A stretch of 64,000 bases of DNA, taken from NCBI RefSeq assembly GCF_025148125.1, contig NZ_CP102267.1, forward strand, positions 118,501 to 182,500, given 5' to 3'. The notes beneath the pieces are model-generated. The model was given only the letters and a program-made list of their open reading frames with translations, made no database searches and had not been told where the DNA came from. Source of the DNA: Blautia wexlerae DSM 19850. Lineage in GTDB: Bacteria > Bacillota > Clostridia > Lachnospirales > Lachnospiraceae. This document shows, piece after piece, positions 28,253 through 36,627 of the stretch; position 1 is the first letter of the stretch; each line of letters begins with the position of its first letter. The translations under genes were made by a program, and so were the position numbers.

Positions 28253-29227
28253 ATGAAAGTAAAAAACAGTATTTCTACAACAATGAGAACCTTAAAAGGC
28301 AGAGAAACAAAAGATAAAGCGGCTAAAAATATTTTTTCGTATAAGCCGATTATGGGCAACATTCTAAAGTACACCGTAGCAGAATACAAGGACTGTTCTC
28401 TGGAAGAGATCATGAACTGTATTGAGGGAGATACAATCCGGACCGGAACAGCATTTGTAGAGGAAGACATGGCAGGAAGCATCCGGGGCGAACAGACGGA
28501 ATTCAACACAACAGATGAGGCACCGGCAGTTTTTGATATCCTTTTTCGTTCGCTGCTTCCAAAGAAAAAAGGAAATATCCTGGTAAATCTCCATGTGGAT
28601 TTTGAATTACAGAAGAACTACCGGCCGGGGTATCCTGTTATTAAAAGAGGCATATACTACGGATGCCGGAAATTATCTGCACAGTTGGATAAAGTAGGGA
28701 AAAATGGGAAAGGCTATAAATATCTGGAAAAGGTCTACAGTATCTGGATCTGCCTTGAGAATATTCCCAAAGAACAGCAGAATACCGTATCTTATTACAA
28801 GATACATAATTACAAAAATGAAGGTTTCCGCATACCTGACATTCAGATCGATGCTGCGGAAGCAGACCTTATGGAGGTTGTCATAGTACGGCTTGGCGGG
28901 GAAGAACAAAATGAAAAGGGACTGATGGATCTTTTATATGGTGTATTTTCCGGTGATCAGAAGAAAGTACTATCCTACATTCCGGATTCAGACAGTCAGA
29001 TCCGACAGAAGGAGGTGTCCGATATGTTGAGTATGATTTCCTATGCAGAAGAGAAAGGTGAAAAAAGAGGCGAAAAGAAAGGCGAAAAAAAAGGTATAAA
29101 GAAAGGTGAAAACCGTCTTGGGATGCTTATGAAAATGCTTTTAAATGACAAACGTTATGCAGACGCAGAGAGGGCATCTGAAGATGAAAAATACAGGGAA
29201 CAATTATATAAGGAGTTTGAGATTTAG
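28253..29227 (+). CDS. Rpn/PD-(D/E)XK nuclease family protein, diverged paralog
   Basis: 324 residues. Same family as the genes at 4017 and 19634: FDILFRSLLP at ~90, NLHVDFELQ at ~110, YPVIKRGIYYGCRKLSAQ, VYSIWIC and DLMEVVIVRLG are all in register. The C-terminal part is a Lys/Glu-rich helix with GEKKGEKKG repeats (~265-285), also usual in the family. The start at 28253 is chosen because AGGAG (28242-28246) lies 6 bases before it; a TTG at 28238 would overlap the ribosome site. Likely a DNA endonuclease that promotes recombination. It is divergent from surface gene D. Confidence 0.8.
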   Translation: MKVKNSISTTMRTLKGRETKDKAAKNIFSYKPIMGNILKYTVAEYKDCSLEEIMNCIEGDTIRTGTAFVEEDMAGSIRGEQTEFNTTDEAPAVFDILFRSLLPKKKGNILVNLHVDFELQKNYRPGYPVIKRGIYYGCRKLSAQLDKVGKNGKGYKYLEKVYSIWICLENIPKEQQNTVSYYKIHNYKNEGFRIPDIQIDAAEADLMEVVIVRLGGEEQNEKGLMDLLYGVFSGDQKKVLSYIPDSDSQIRQKEVSDMLSMISYAEEKGEKRGEKKGEKKGIKKGENRLGMLMKMLLNDKRYADAERASEDEKYREQLYKEFEI

Positions 29228-29270
29228 TTAATGACAAACTAAAAAATCATCAACAATGCGTAAAAAGTTT

Positions 29271-29309
29271 TCAGCCATATCAGAGAGATATGGCTGAAGA
29301 TGTTTTTTC
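29271..29309 (+). terminator. Terminator of the third Rpn gene
   Basis: A 10-bp stem TCAGCCATAT (29271-29280) / ATATGGCTGA (29288-29297) with a 7-base loop, then AGATGTTTTTTCTT. Confidence 0.88.
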
Positions 29310-29383
29310 TTCGTTTCCGAAGATGTGAAAGCGAGAAGAACTACCGGCCGGAGTCTGCTTTTGCCGGTTGTATCTGCCACGTT

Positions 29384-30649
29384 CTATATGCAAAATACCG
29401 CATATAAAGGCACGATTCGATAAGCTTCTTTTTGCCTGAAGTCTTCGGCAGAGATTAAATACATTTGCGTGGGTGCAGGAGAGAGAGAAGATTTATTCAG
29501 CTGCATAAGGTTCCTGCATTTCTGATGTGGGGTGGTGCGGTAGTCTATGGCAATAAAATGACTGTTTTTGGACAGTAAAAAGGGAACTTCCGCCTGGTTG
29601 CCGCTGGACCAGTAGGAGAGGGTATAGCCATTCCGGATAAAGTGCTGTGCCAGAAAGGTTTCGATACAGGCTGTACCGGCGGTGGTTTCTTCTCCTGACA
29701 GAAGCTGGAAGGCAGGGATTTTCAGTATACATGAGCATAATCCGGTGTCAACAGGATACAGATGTAAGGAGGTTTCCGAAGGTTTACTGCAGACAGCTGT
29801 CTGGCAGGGAATGGCAAGTCCGGTGCTGATCAGCCACTGCAGGGGTTCATGATAGACTTTGGCAGTAGCACCTTTTGCAATGCGGGTGTACTGGAATTTA
29901 CGGCTGGTTCTGCCGAGTTGTGCAGGGATCGAGAGCCAGGCATTGCGGCAGTGGCGGGCGGTTCCTTTTGGAGCCAGGGCAGTAATATCGCTGAGAAAAA
30001 GATTAAGGAGCTTTTGCTGGGTGTCAGGTACCAGCAGGAGCTTCTTTTCTTTTTTGTATTCCATAATGGCAGCAGGCATTCCGCCGATAATCAGATAGAG
30101 ACGGAACTGTGACAGGGCTTTTTCGTGGAGTTTCTTTCCCATTGGGCTGAAATCGGAGAAATGATTGCGGATTTCTCTTGTAAGGGCAAACTCAGCATTG
30201 GCCCACAGAAATTCTTCAAAATCCAGTGGATACAGAGTCAGGATATCAAAGTCGTGGACGGAGAAAGAATCAGAGTTAACCACACCTTTATAGATAGAGG
30301 CAATGTGATATTGTGGAAAGTCCAGGGCAATAGAGGTAAGAAGTGTGGAAATCTGAGGAATGCACTGGATATTGTCAAGAATCAGAAGGGAAGAGGCAGG
30401 GCGCAGTGGTTTTCCTGCACAGGTTTCCAGAAAAAGCAGTACTTCCTGTGGATCATGTGGAACAGACAGATAGTCTGTAGCAGAGCGGTCTGTTTCCAGA
30501 TTGATGTAGAGTGTATGTTCGTATTGCTTATTTCCGAAGTCCATAAGTAGCCAGGTCTTGCCTGTCTGGCGAAGCCCCTGAAGGATTAAAGGTTTGCGGC
30601 CGGGATTTTTTTTCCAGTATATCAGGGAATCGGTACATTTTCTTCTCAT
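29384..30649 (-). CDS. ATP-binding protein, AAA_14/DUF4143 family
   Basis: 421 residues. Walker A variant GLRQTGKT at 25-32, Walker B-like LLILDNIQ at ~88-95, then the DUF4143 half with YPLDFEEFL, LYLIIGGMPAA and, near the C-terminus, the PD-(D/E)XK-like pattern of this family (ACIETFLAQHFI, EVPFLLSKNSHFIAIDYR). The cellular role of these ATPases is not settled. Ribosome site AAAGGAG about 9 bases before the ATG. It is divergent from the serine recombinase gene, with ~380 bases between them. Confidence 0.85.
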   Translation of the reverse strand: MRRKCTDSLIYWKKNPGRKPLILQGLRQTGKTWLLMDFGNKQYEHTLYINLETDRSATDYLSVPHDPQEVLLFLETCAGKPLRPASSLLILDNIQCIPQISTLLTSIALDFPQYHIASIYKGVVNSDSFSVHDFDILTLYPLDFEEFLWANAEFALTREIRNHFSDFSPMGKKLHEKALSQFRLYLIIGGMPAAIMEYKKEKKLLLVPDTQQKLLNLFLSDITALAPKGTARHCRNAWLSIPAQLGRTSRKFQYTRIAKGATAKVYHEPLQWLISTGLAIPCQTAVCSKPSETSLHLYPVDTGLCSCILKIPAFQLLSGEETTAGTACIETFLAQHFIRNGYTLSYWSSGNQAEVPFLLSKNSHFIAIDYRTTPHQKCRNLMQLNKSSLSPAPTQMYLISAEDFRQKEAYRIVPLYAVFCI

Positions 30650-30688
30650 ATGGGAAATCTCCTTTTAGTCGGTGACACAGGTATAGAG

Positions 30689-30699
30689 TGAACGGTAAC
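30689..30699. repeat. Half copy of a dispersed palindromic repeat
   Basis: GAGTGAACGGTAAC here matches the right arm of the palindromes at 30922-30979 and 49712-49798; no left arm is seen. Confidence 0.4.
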
Positions 30700-30921
30700 G
30701 GTACAGGACAGTTATAAATGATCAGCAGAGGAACGAGTTGATTGTAGAGGAATATTTATGACATCATTATACAATGAAACTGTCGGAAAAATCTATACAT
30801 AAAGATAGAAAAAAGTCGATTTACACATTTTTAAATATTTGTTATCGTAATTGTATAGACAAAATGTAATCGCTCAGGTTTTTCTTCCCGGAGGAGGAAT
30901 TGTTGAATGGTTACAGTGCCG

Positions 30922-30979
30922 GTTACTGTTTATTCTGTGCATTGCAAGACGTGTTGCGGAATGCAGGGTGAACGGTAAC
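30922..30979. repeat. Dispersed palindromic (MITE-like) repeat
   Basis: The outer arms are GTTACTGTTTA (30922-30932) and TGAACGGTAAC (30969-30979), 9 of 11 bases complementary, with a partly paired middle. It is the same type of element as at 49712-49798. It lies in the leader of the serine recombinase gene. Confidence 0.55.
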
Positions 30980-31030
30980 AACATTGCCCGGCAAAACAAC
31001 AATTATTTCATTTCACAAAGGAGGACCCCT

Positions 31031-32536
31031 ATGAAGAGAATCAATGCAATCTACGCAAGGCAGTCAGTGGACAGAGCAGATAGTATTTCTATTGAAAGTC
31101 AGATCGAGTTCTGCAAGTACGAGTTAAAAGGTGGAAGTTTCAAAGAGTACAAGGATAAGGGTTACAGCGGCAAGAATACAGTCAGACCACAGCTTCAGCA
31201 GCTTCTGACAGATATCCGCAGAGGGGAAGTGGAGAAAGTGATCGTGTATAAGCTGGATCGGATCAGCCGTTCTATTCTGGATTTTTCCAATATGATGAAT
31301 CTGTTTCAGCAGTATCAGGTGGAATTTGTCTCTTCTACAGAGAAATTTGATACTTCGACACCTATGGGACGGGCAATGTTAAATATCTGCATTGTGTTTG
31401 CGCAACTGGAACGTGAGACTATTCAGAAGCGTGTCAGCGACGCATATTATTCCAGAAGTCAGAAAGGTTTTCGAATGGGCGGCAAGCCTCCTTATGGTTA
31501 TCGGCTAGAGGAGATCCTGATGGAAGGAATCCATACAAAGAAGCTTGTGGAAGAACCCGGGGAAGCGGCAATTGTGCGGGAAATTTTTGATATGTACGAA
31601 CAACCGGACACTTCTTATGGGGATATCACCAGATATTATGCGGAAAAGGGAGTGCAGTTCTACGGAAAGGAACTGATACGTTCCATGCTGGCCCAGCTTT
31701 TGAGAAATCCGGTATATGTGCGGGCTGATATGGATGTGTACCGTTTTTTCAGGAGCCATGGAACCAATATAGTAAGCAGTCCGGAGCAGTTTGACGGGAT
31801 TCATGGATGTTATCTTTATCAGGGGCGGGATGCGCAGACAGATAAGCTGCAGAATCTTAAGGGACATATGCTGGTGGTGGCACCTCATGAGGGGCTTGTG
31901 TCTTCGGAGCAGTGGCTGAACTGCAGGATCAAGCTTATGAGAAATAAAACGATTCAGGCCAACCGAAAAGCTGTGAATACATGGCTGGCAGGGAAAGTGA
32001 AATGTGGCAATTGCGGATACGCACTTATGAGTATTAAAATACAGTCCGGTAAACAGTACCTGAGATGTACGAAGCGTCTGAACAACAAAGCCTGCCCGGG
32101 GTGCGGGAAGGTTTATACTGAAGATGTGGAGAATTATGTATATAAAGAGATGGTACGTAAGCTGCGCGAAGGACAGTCTCCTGCCGCTTATACGAAGTTA
32201 AAGGAAAATCCGCAGGTAAAGCAGATTTACAGGGAGATTGAGGAAATGGAAAAGGAGATTTCTCTGCTTGTGGATTCTCTGGCAGGTGCCGGAGAAACAC
32301 TGACAGATTATATCAATCAGAGAGTGGAAGAAATAGACCAGATGCATCAGTTAAAGCTGGAGAAATTATCGGTGCTTGCGGAGAATCATGCGACACCGGA
32401 GCAGATGGAAAAGGTAGCATCTAATATAAGTCTGTGGGGAGAGATTGATTTTGAGGAGAAGAGGTTTACAGTTGATAAGATGATCAGGTCACTTAAGGTA
32501 TTTCCCGGATCAGTCCAGATACAATGGAAATTCTGA
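31031..32536 (+). CDS. Large serine recombinase
   Basis: 501 residues. Catalytic domain at 1-~140 with the nucleophile Ser12 in YARQS and the conserved KLDRISRS and MGRAMLNICIVFAQLERE motifs. Recombinase domain from ~150 to 300 (GKPPYGYRLE, YAEKGVQFYGKELIRSMLAQLLRNPVY). Zinc ribbon at ~325-365 (CGNCGY, RCTKRLNNKACPGCG) and a C-terminal coiled coil. These enzymes integrate, excise or invert DNA between att sites. Start set by AAAGGAGG 7 bases before ATG 31031; the open frame upstream has no such site. No prophage genes are near, so its substrate is not evident. It could act on the nearby surface-gene locus (inference). Confidence 0.9.
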   Translation: MKRINAIYARQSVDRADSISIESQIEFCKYELKGGSFKEYKDKGYSGKNTVRPQLQQLLTDIRRGEVEKVIVYKLDRISRSILDFSNMMNLFQQYQVEFVSSTEKFDTSTPMGRAMLNICIVFAQLERETIQKRVSDAYYSRSQKGFRMGGKPPYGYRLEEILMEGIHTKKLVEEPGEAAIVREIFDMYEQPDTSYGDITRYYAEKGVQFYGKELIRSMLAQLLRNPVYVRADMDVYRFFRSHGTNIVSSPEQFDGIHGCYLYQGRDAQTDKLQNLKGHMLVVAPHEGLVSSEQWLNCRIKLMRNKTIQANRKAVNTWLAGKVKCGNCGYALMSIKIQSGKQYLRCTKRLNNKACPGCGKVYTEDVENYVYKEMVRKLREGQSPAAYTKLKENPQVKQIYREIEEMEKEISLLVDSLAGAGETLTDYINQRVEEIDQMHQLKLEKLSVLAENHATPEQMEKVASNISLWGEIDFEEKRFTVDKMIRSLKVFPGSVQIQWKF

Positions 32537-32551
32537 TATATAACAGTCCGG

Positions 32552-32581
32552 CAGAGCGTAAATTTTTGTCTTTACGCTCTG
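32552..32581. terminator. Stem-loop between recombinase and plsC
   Basis: An 11-bp stem CAGAGCGTAAA (32552-32562) / TTTACGCTCTG (32571-32581) lies between converging genes. It has no clear U-tract on either side, so termination is likely but not certain. Confidence 0.5.
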
Positions 32582-32593
32582 GTGATGGTCTTA

Positions 32594-33340
32594 TTATTTT
32601 TCGGTCAGTGGTTTGTTCTTTATAAGCATTTTGCGAATTACGTTTTGCGTATATTCTCCGACATGCCTCTTATCTTCTTTGCTCAGTTCATCCGGATAGA
32701 TCGGCTTACCGTATTCTACTACAACTCTTGCAGGAGATATCTTCGGGAAGTGTGCCTCGAAAATGTTGGCTGAATTGCTGATCGCAATTGGGATGATCGG
32801 GCATTTGGCCTTGGTAGCGATTTTGAAGCTTCCTTCATGGAAGGGAAGCATGTCCAGCTCATCTTTATTTCTGTTTCGGGTTCCTTCCGGGAAAATACAG
32901 ATGGAAATTCCGGATTTTACTTTGTCTACTGCGGTCAGGATCGTTTTGAGTCCCTGTTTGATGTCTTTCCTGTCAAGGAAGAGACAGTGGAGATAACGCA
33001 TCCATGTGGAAAGAAGAGGGATTTTCTCCATCTCTTTTTTGGCAATGTAGCCTGTACGGATCGGACAGCGGGAGTAAGTAAGAAGTATGTCGAAGTAGCT
33101 TCTGTGGTTGCCGATATAAAGTACAGGTGTGTCCTTTGGCACATTTTCTTCTCCGATCACAGTAATTTTTGCACCGGTGATCTTAAGGATAAATCGGAAT
33201 ACTGCCTGGATGATCCTAAGGGAGCTGATATCCTTTTTTTCAGGAGAAAATCTGCCGATGATCCATTCGACCAGCAGGATGGGGATGGACAGGATCAGGT
33301 ATCCGATCACAACAATACAGACGAGGATAAATCGTATCAT
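32594..33340 (-). CDS. plsC: 1-acyl-sn-glycerol-3-phosphate acyltransferase
   Basis: 248 residues. N-terminal membrane helix at ~4-27. Acyltransferase motif I NHRSYFD (His79, Asp84), motif II around FLDRKD at ~121, motif III FPEGTR at 150-155, motif IV near CPIIPIAI. It transfers an acyl chain to lysophosphatidic acid in phospholipid synthesis at the inner membrane face. Ribosome site AAAGGA. Own promoter at 33400-33428 on the same strand. Confidence 0.92.
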   Translation of the reverse strand: MIRFILVCIVVIGYLILSIPILLVEWIIGRFSPEKKDISSLRIIQAVFRFILKITGAKITVIGEENVPKDTPVLYIGNHRSYFDILLTYSRCPIRTGYIAKKEMEKIPLLSTWMRYLHCLFLDRKDIKQGLKTILTAVDKVKSGISICIFPEGTRNRNKDELDMLPFHEGSFKIATKAKCPIIPIAISNSANIFEAHFPKISPARVVVEYGKPIYPDELSKEDKRHVGEYTQNVIRKMLIKNKPLTEK

Positions 33341-33399
33341 TCGTTAATTCCTTTCCGGGCATTATATAATGCTGATGCCCATATATAAGTATAGAAGTT

Positions 33400-33428
33400 A
33401 TTATAAGGAATTATGAGATATCCTGCAA
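33400..33428 (-). promoter_or_regulatory. Promoter of plsC
   Basis: On the minus strand: TTGCAG (33423-33428), a 17-bp spacer and TATAAT (33400-33405). Confidence 0.65.
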
Positions 33429-33537
33429 GAAATAAATTATGGTATAACGATTTTTTGGCGTTAAATAAATCATTCCGGACGGGATTCTTTCCTGCAGAAA
33501 AGCAGTTACTGTCAGATATATAGCATAGAGTATGGTA

Positions 33538-33564
33538 ATAACAGGGCTGTATCCGGCATAGAAT
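33538..33564 (+). promoter_or_regulatory. Sigma-E-like sporulation promoter of the prcB-like/sipL operon
   Basis: ATA (33538-33540), 16 bases, then CATAGAAT (33557-33564) fits the mother-cell sigma-E pattern ATA-N16-CATANNNT. It lies 29 bases before the ATG of the lipoprotein gene. SipL is known in Clostridioides difficile as a mother-cell coat factor, which fits. Pattern match by eye only. Confidence 0.45.
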
Positions 33565-33593
33565 ATTTAGCGAAGAATGAGCAGGGGTGCATT

Positions 33594-34016
33594 ATGGGCA
33601 AAAGGACAGGAGGACTGCTCTGTGTGTTGCTGTTGGCTCTTTTGCCGGCGGGCTGTCAGTTTATCAGGATTGAGGAGGGCGAACGTACACCTCTGGAATA
33701 TACGATCGTAAAGCAGGAGGAAATTCCGGAAGAGATTTCAGAACTGATGGAACAGAAGAAAAAGAATGTATTTCAGATGACTTATCAGGTGGGAGATATA
33801 AGATATCTGATGAAGGGATATGGAGAGCAGCTTACAGGAGGGTACAGTATTCAGGTGGAGGAGGTTTCCGAATCAGAGAACGCAGTATTCTGCAAGACAA
33901 GGCTGATAGGTCCGGAGAAAGCGGATGCAGGCAGTGAACCGTCTTATCCCTGTATTGTCCTGAAAATTAGAGAAACAGAGAAACCGATAGAATTTTTGGG
34001 TTTTATCATAAAGTAA
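33594..34016 (+). CDS. Lipoprotein with PrcB_C-like domain
   Basis: 140 residues. Lipoprotein signal with lipobox LLPAGC (Cys ~21). The C-terminal half (YGEQLTGGYSIQVEEVSE…YPCIVLKIRE) fits the PrcB_C fold found in secreted protease-complex subunits and in many sporulation-linked lipoproteins. Located 22 bases before sipL in the same direction and probably co-transcribed from the sigma-E-like promoter. Specific role unknown. Confidence 0.7.
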   Translation: MGKRTGGLLCVLLLALLPAGCQFIRIEEGERTPLEYTIVKQEEIPEEISELMEQKKKNVFQMTYQVGDIRYLMKGYGEQLTGGYSIQVEEVSESENAVFCKTRLIGPEKADAGSEPSYPCIVLKIRETEKPIEFLGFIIK

Positions 34017-34038
34017 ACAGAGAAAGGAAGGAAGCAGG

Positions 34039-35589
34039 TTGGAATTAAAAAAAGAAAGTATTCAGATGCTGCGGATCAAAAACAAAGCGGCAGCGCAGGC
34101 GACTTTTGACGAGGACTATAATGTGCCCGATGTGAAACCGGATATCGGGAGACTGGTGCAGAGCAAAGCGGATGTTTCCATGGAGGAAGTGAGGCTGAGT
34201 GAAGGAAGAGCGCTTCTTAAAGGGACATTAAATGCAGATTTGCTTTATGTGGGGGAAAAAGAGGGCAGGATTTACAGCCTTTCTGCGAAGCTTCCGCTGG
34301 ATGAGATGATTAATCTGGAGGGAATCGAAGGGGGAGATAAGCTGTGTCTGAAATGGGAGATTGAGGATCTCAGTGTTCATATGATCCATTCCAGAAAACT
34401 GAATATTAAAGCAATTGTAACTTTTTATGCAGTGGTAGATGAACTGGCAGTCGTTGAACTTCCGGTTTCCGCAGAGGATCAGGAAGTCTCTGTGAAAACG
34501 GAGAAAATCCGGCTTATGAGTCTTCGTGTACATAAAAAAGATACTCTGCGCATTAAGGATGATATTACTCTTGCGTCAAACAGACCGAATGTAGAAAACC
34601 TTCTGTGGTATATGGCTGAACCGAGGAATCTGGATCTGCGGCCGGGAGAGAACAAACTCCGGGTGAAAGGAGAGCTTGCAGTTTTTCTTCTGTATACAGG
34701 GTATGAAGAGGAGAATCCACCTCAGTGGCTGGAGTATACCATGCCTTTTTCCAATGAGATGGAATGCAGTGGCTGTATGGAAGATCTGATTCCACATATT
34801 GAGGTGTCTCTTCTTCATCAGGGGATAGAGGTAAAGCCTGATCCGGATGGTGAAGAACGTATCCTGCAGGTGGATGTGGTACTGGAATTAAATATGAAAA
34901 TGTACAGGGAAGAGGAGCATGAACTTCTTCTTGATGCATACAGCCCACACAAAGAATGTGTTCTTCATCGGAAAAAGGAAATGTTGGAAAGTCTTCTGGT
35001 ACGGAATTTTTCCAGGTGTCGTCTGACAGACCGGATAGAAGTTAAGGAGAGTCAGGGAAAAGTTTTGCAGCTTTGCCACAGCAGCGGTAAGGTAAAAGTA
35101 GATAAGACTAGGATTACGGATAAGGGAATTGTGGCAGAAGGAATTGTGGCACTCAAGATCCTGTATATTATTGGAAATGATGAAATGCCGTTTTATTCTA
35201 TGGATGCCATGCTTCCGTTTACCCATCTGATCGAGGCAGAAGAGATCGGGAAGGATTGCACATATTTACTTCAGGCTGACCTTGAACAGCTTTCCACTGC
35301 AATGGCAGATGGGGATGAGATTGAAGTCAAGGCGGCGGTGGGACTGAATGTGCTTGTGTTCAGACAGTGGGAAGAGCAGCTTATTGAATCTGTGGAAGAA
35401 CAGCCGCTGGATCGTAAGAAACTGGAAAGTATGCCGGGAATTACGGTCTATATTGTAAAGGCCGGAGATACTCTGTGGGATATTGCAAAGAAATTTTATA
35501 CAACTGTGGATGAGATTTCGGGTGTGAACAGTCTTACGGAAAAAGAGGTAAAGCCGGGGCAGTCGTTAATTCTTGTCAGGCAGGGATGA
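34039..35589 (+). CDS. sipL: SipL-like spore coat morphogenesis protein (DUF3794 x3 + LysM)
   Basis: 516 residues. Three DUF3794 (SipL/SPOCS) domains fill ~30-440, and a LysM domain closes the protein (YIVKAGDTLWDIAKKF, ~470-515). This is the layout and length of C. difficile SipL, which joins SpoIVA to the forespore membrane and is needed for coat attachment. Starts at TTG with GGAAGCAGG upstream. It sits directly before ispE and a GntR gene. Confidence 0.85.
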   Translation: MELKKESIQMLRIKNKAAAQATFDEDYNVPDVKPDIGRLVQSKADVSMEEVRLSEGRALLKGTLNADLLYVGEKEGRIYSLSAKLPLDEMINLEGIEGGDKLCLKWEIEDLSVHMIHSRKLNIKAIVTFYAVVDELAVVELPVSAEDQEVSVKTEKIRLMSLRVHKKDTLRIKDDITLASNRPNVENLLWYMAEPRNLDLRPGENKLRVKGELAVFLLYTGYEEENPPQWLEYTMPFSNEMECSGCMEDLIPHIEVSLLHQGIEVKPDPDGEERILQVDVVLELNMKMYREEEHELLLDAYSPHKECVLHRKKEMLESLLVRNFSRCRLTDRIEVKESQGKVLQLCHSSGKVKVDKTRITDKGIVAEGIVALKILYIIGNDEMPFYSMDAMLPFTHLIEAEEIGKDCTYLLQADLEQLSTAMADGDEIEVKAAVGLNVLVFRQWEEQLIESVEEQPLDRKKLESMPGITVYIVKAGDTLWDIAKKFYTTVDEISGVNSLTEKEVKPGQSLILVRQG

Positions 35590-35628
35590 TAATGAAAAAA
35601 ATTTCCGGAAAAAATGAAAACTCCTATA

Positions 35629-35657
35629 TTGAAAACTAAAAAAAAATGATTTAAAAT
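35629..35657 (+). promoter_or_regulatory. Promoter of ispE-gntR
   Basis: TTGAAA (35629-35634), a 17-bp spacer and TAAAAT (35652-35657). A GntR-type palindrome lies just downstream. Confidence 0.5.
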
Positions 35658-35674
35658 ATGCGCAAAGAGTTTTA

Positions 35675-35684
35675 TTGTATACAA
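35675..35684. promoter_or_regulatory. Candidate operator of the GntR regulator
   Basis: The perfect palindrome TTGTATACAA matches the type of site bound by FadR-subfamily (FCD) GntR regulators. It sits 18 bases after the -10 box and upstream of the operon that encodes such a regulator, which points to autoregulation. Confidence 0.5.
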
Positions 35685-35748
35685 AGTACAAATATAATTG
35701 CGAAAGTACAGTTATATACGGATGATATTGTTGGAAACGGAGGATTTT

Positions 35749-36627
35749 ATGCGTTTACGTGCATTGGCGAAGATAAATCTGGGACTGGATATTCTCAGAA
35801 AGAGAGAGGATGGCTATCATGAAGTCCGGATGATCATGCAGACGATACAGATGTATGATGTTCTGGAGATGAAGAGGGTGAGGAAGCCGGGGATTTCCCT
35901 GTCTGTCAATTATTCCTATATTCCGAATGATGAACGAAATCTGGTGTATAAGGCGGCGAAGCTTCTGATGGATGAATTTCAGGTTAAGGGTGGTGTGGAT
36001 ATCCATCTTGAGAAATTTATTCCTGTGGCAGCAGGTATGGCAGGCGGAAGCTCGGATGCGGCAGCTGCACTGGTGGGGATCAACCGGCTTTTTAAACTGG
36101 GACTGAGCCAGAAGGAGCTGATGGATCGTGCTGTGAATATCGGGGCAGATGTTCCGTACTGTGTGATGAGAGGAACTGCCCTGGCAGAGGGGATCGGGGA
36201 GAAACTGACCAGGATCACTCAGGTGCCGGACTGTTTTGTACTGATCGGTAAGCCCGGAATCAATGTTTCCACCAAAGCTGCCTATGAGAGCCTTCAGCTG
36301 GATAAGATTTCTTCTCATCCGGATATTGACGGGATGATAGGAGATATAGAACGTGGAGATCTTCTGGCAATGACACAGAAGATGGGAAATGTTTTTGAGC
36401 CGGGAATTATAGAGAAATATCCTGTAATTGGCGAAATCAAAGCACTGATGGAGAGTCATGGTGCGTTAAAGGCGATGATGAGCGGAAGTGGTCCTACAGT
36501 GTTCGGAATCTTTGATGATCGTGAGAAGATGGAGGCGGCAGCAGAGGTTCTCAGAGAGAGCCGGCTGGCGAAGACGGTTTTTGCCACAGAAGTAACGAAA
36601 GCAGGAGGGAATACAAATGACAAGTGA
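35749..36627 (+). CDS. ispE: 4-diphosphocytidyl-2-C-methyl-D-erythritol kinase
   Basis: 292 residues, GHMP kinase fold. N-terminal AKINLGLDIL with the catalytic Lys, ATP loop PVAAGMAGGSSDAAAAL (~87-103), NIGADVPYC with the catalytic Asp, and C-terminal MMSGSGPTVFGIF. It phosphorylates CDP-ME in the MEP isoprenoid pathway, in the cytoplasm. The ATG at 35749 is chosen because CGGAGG lies 5 bases upstream. The end overlaps gntR by 11 bases. Confidence 0.95.
   Translation: MRLRALAKINLGLDILRKREDGYHEVRMIMQTIQMYDVLEMKRVRKPGISLSVNYSYIPNDERNLVYKAAKLLMDEFQVKGGVDIHLEKFIPVAAGMAGGSSDAAAALVGINRLFKLGLSQKELMDRAVNIGADVPYCVMRGTALAEGIGEKLTRITQVPDCFVLIGKPGINVSTKAAYESLQLDKISSHPDIDGMIGDIERGDLLAMTQKMGNVFEPGIIEKYPVIGEIKALMESHGALKAMMSGSGPTVFGIFDDREKMEAAAEVLRESRLAKTVFATEVTKAGGNTNDK

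Noticed and set aside
30851..31030. N-terminal extension of the serine recombinase
   Set aside because: The stretch contains a palindromic repeat and shows no recombinase similarity; the AAAGGAGG site fixes the start at 31031.
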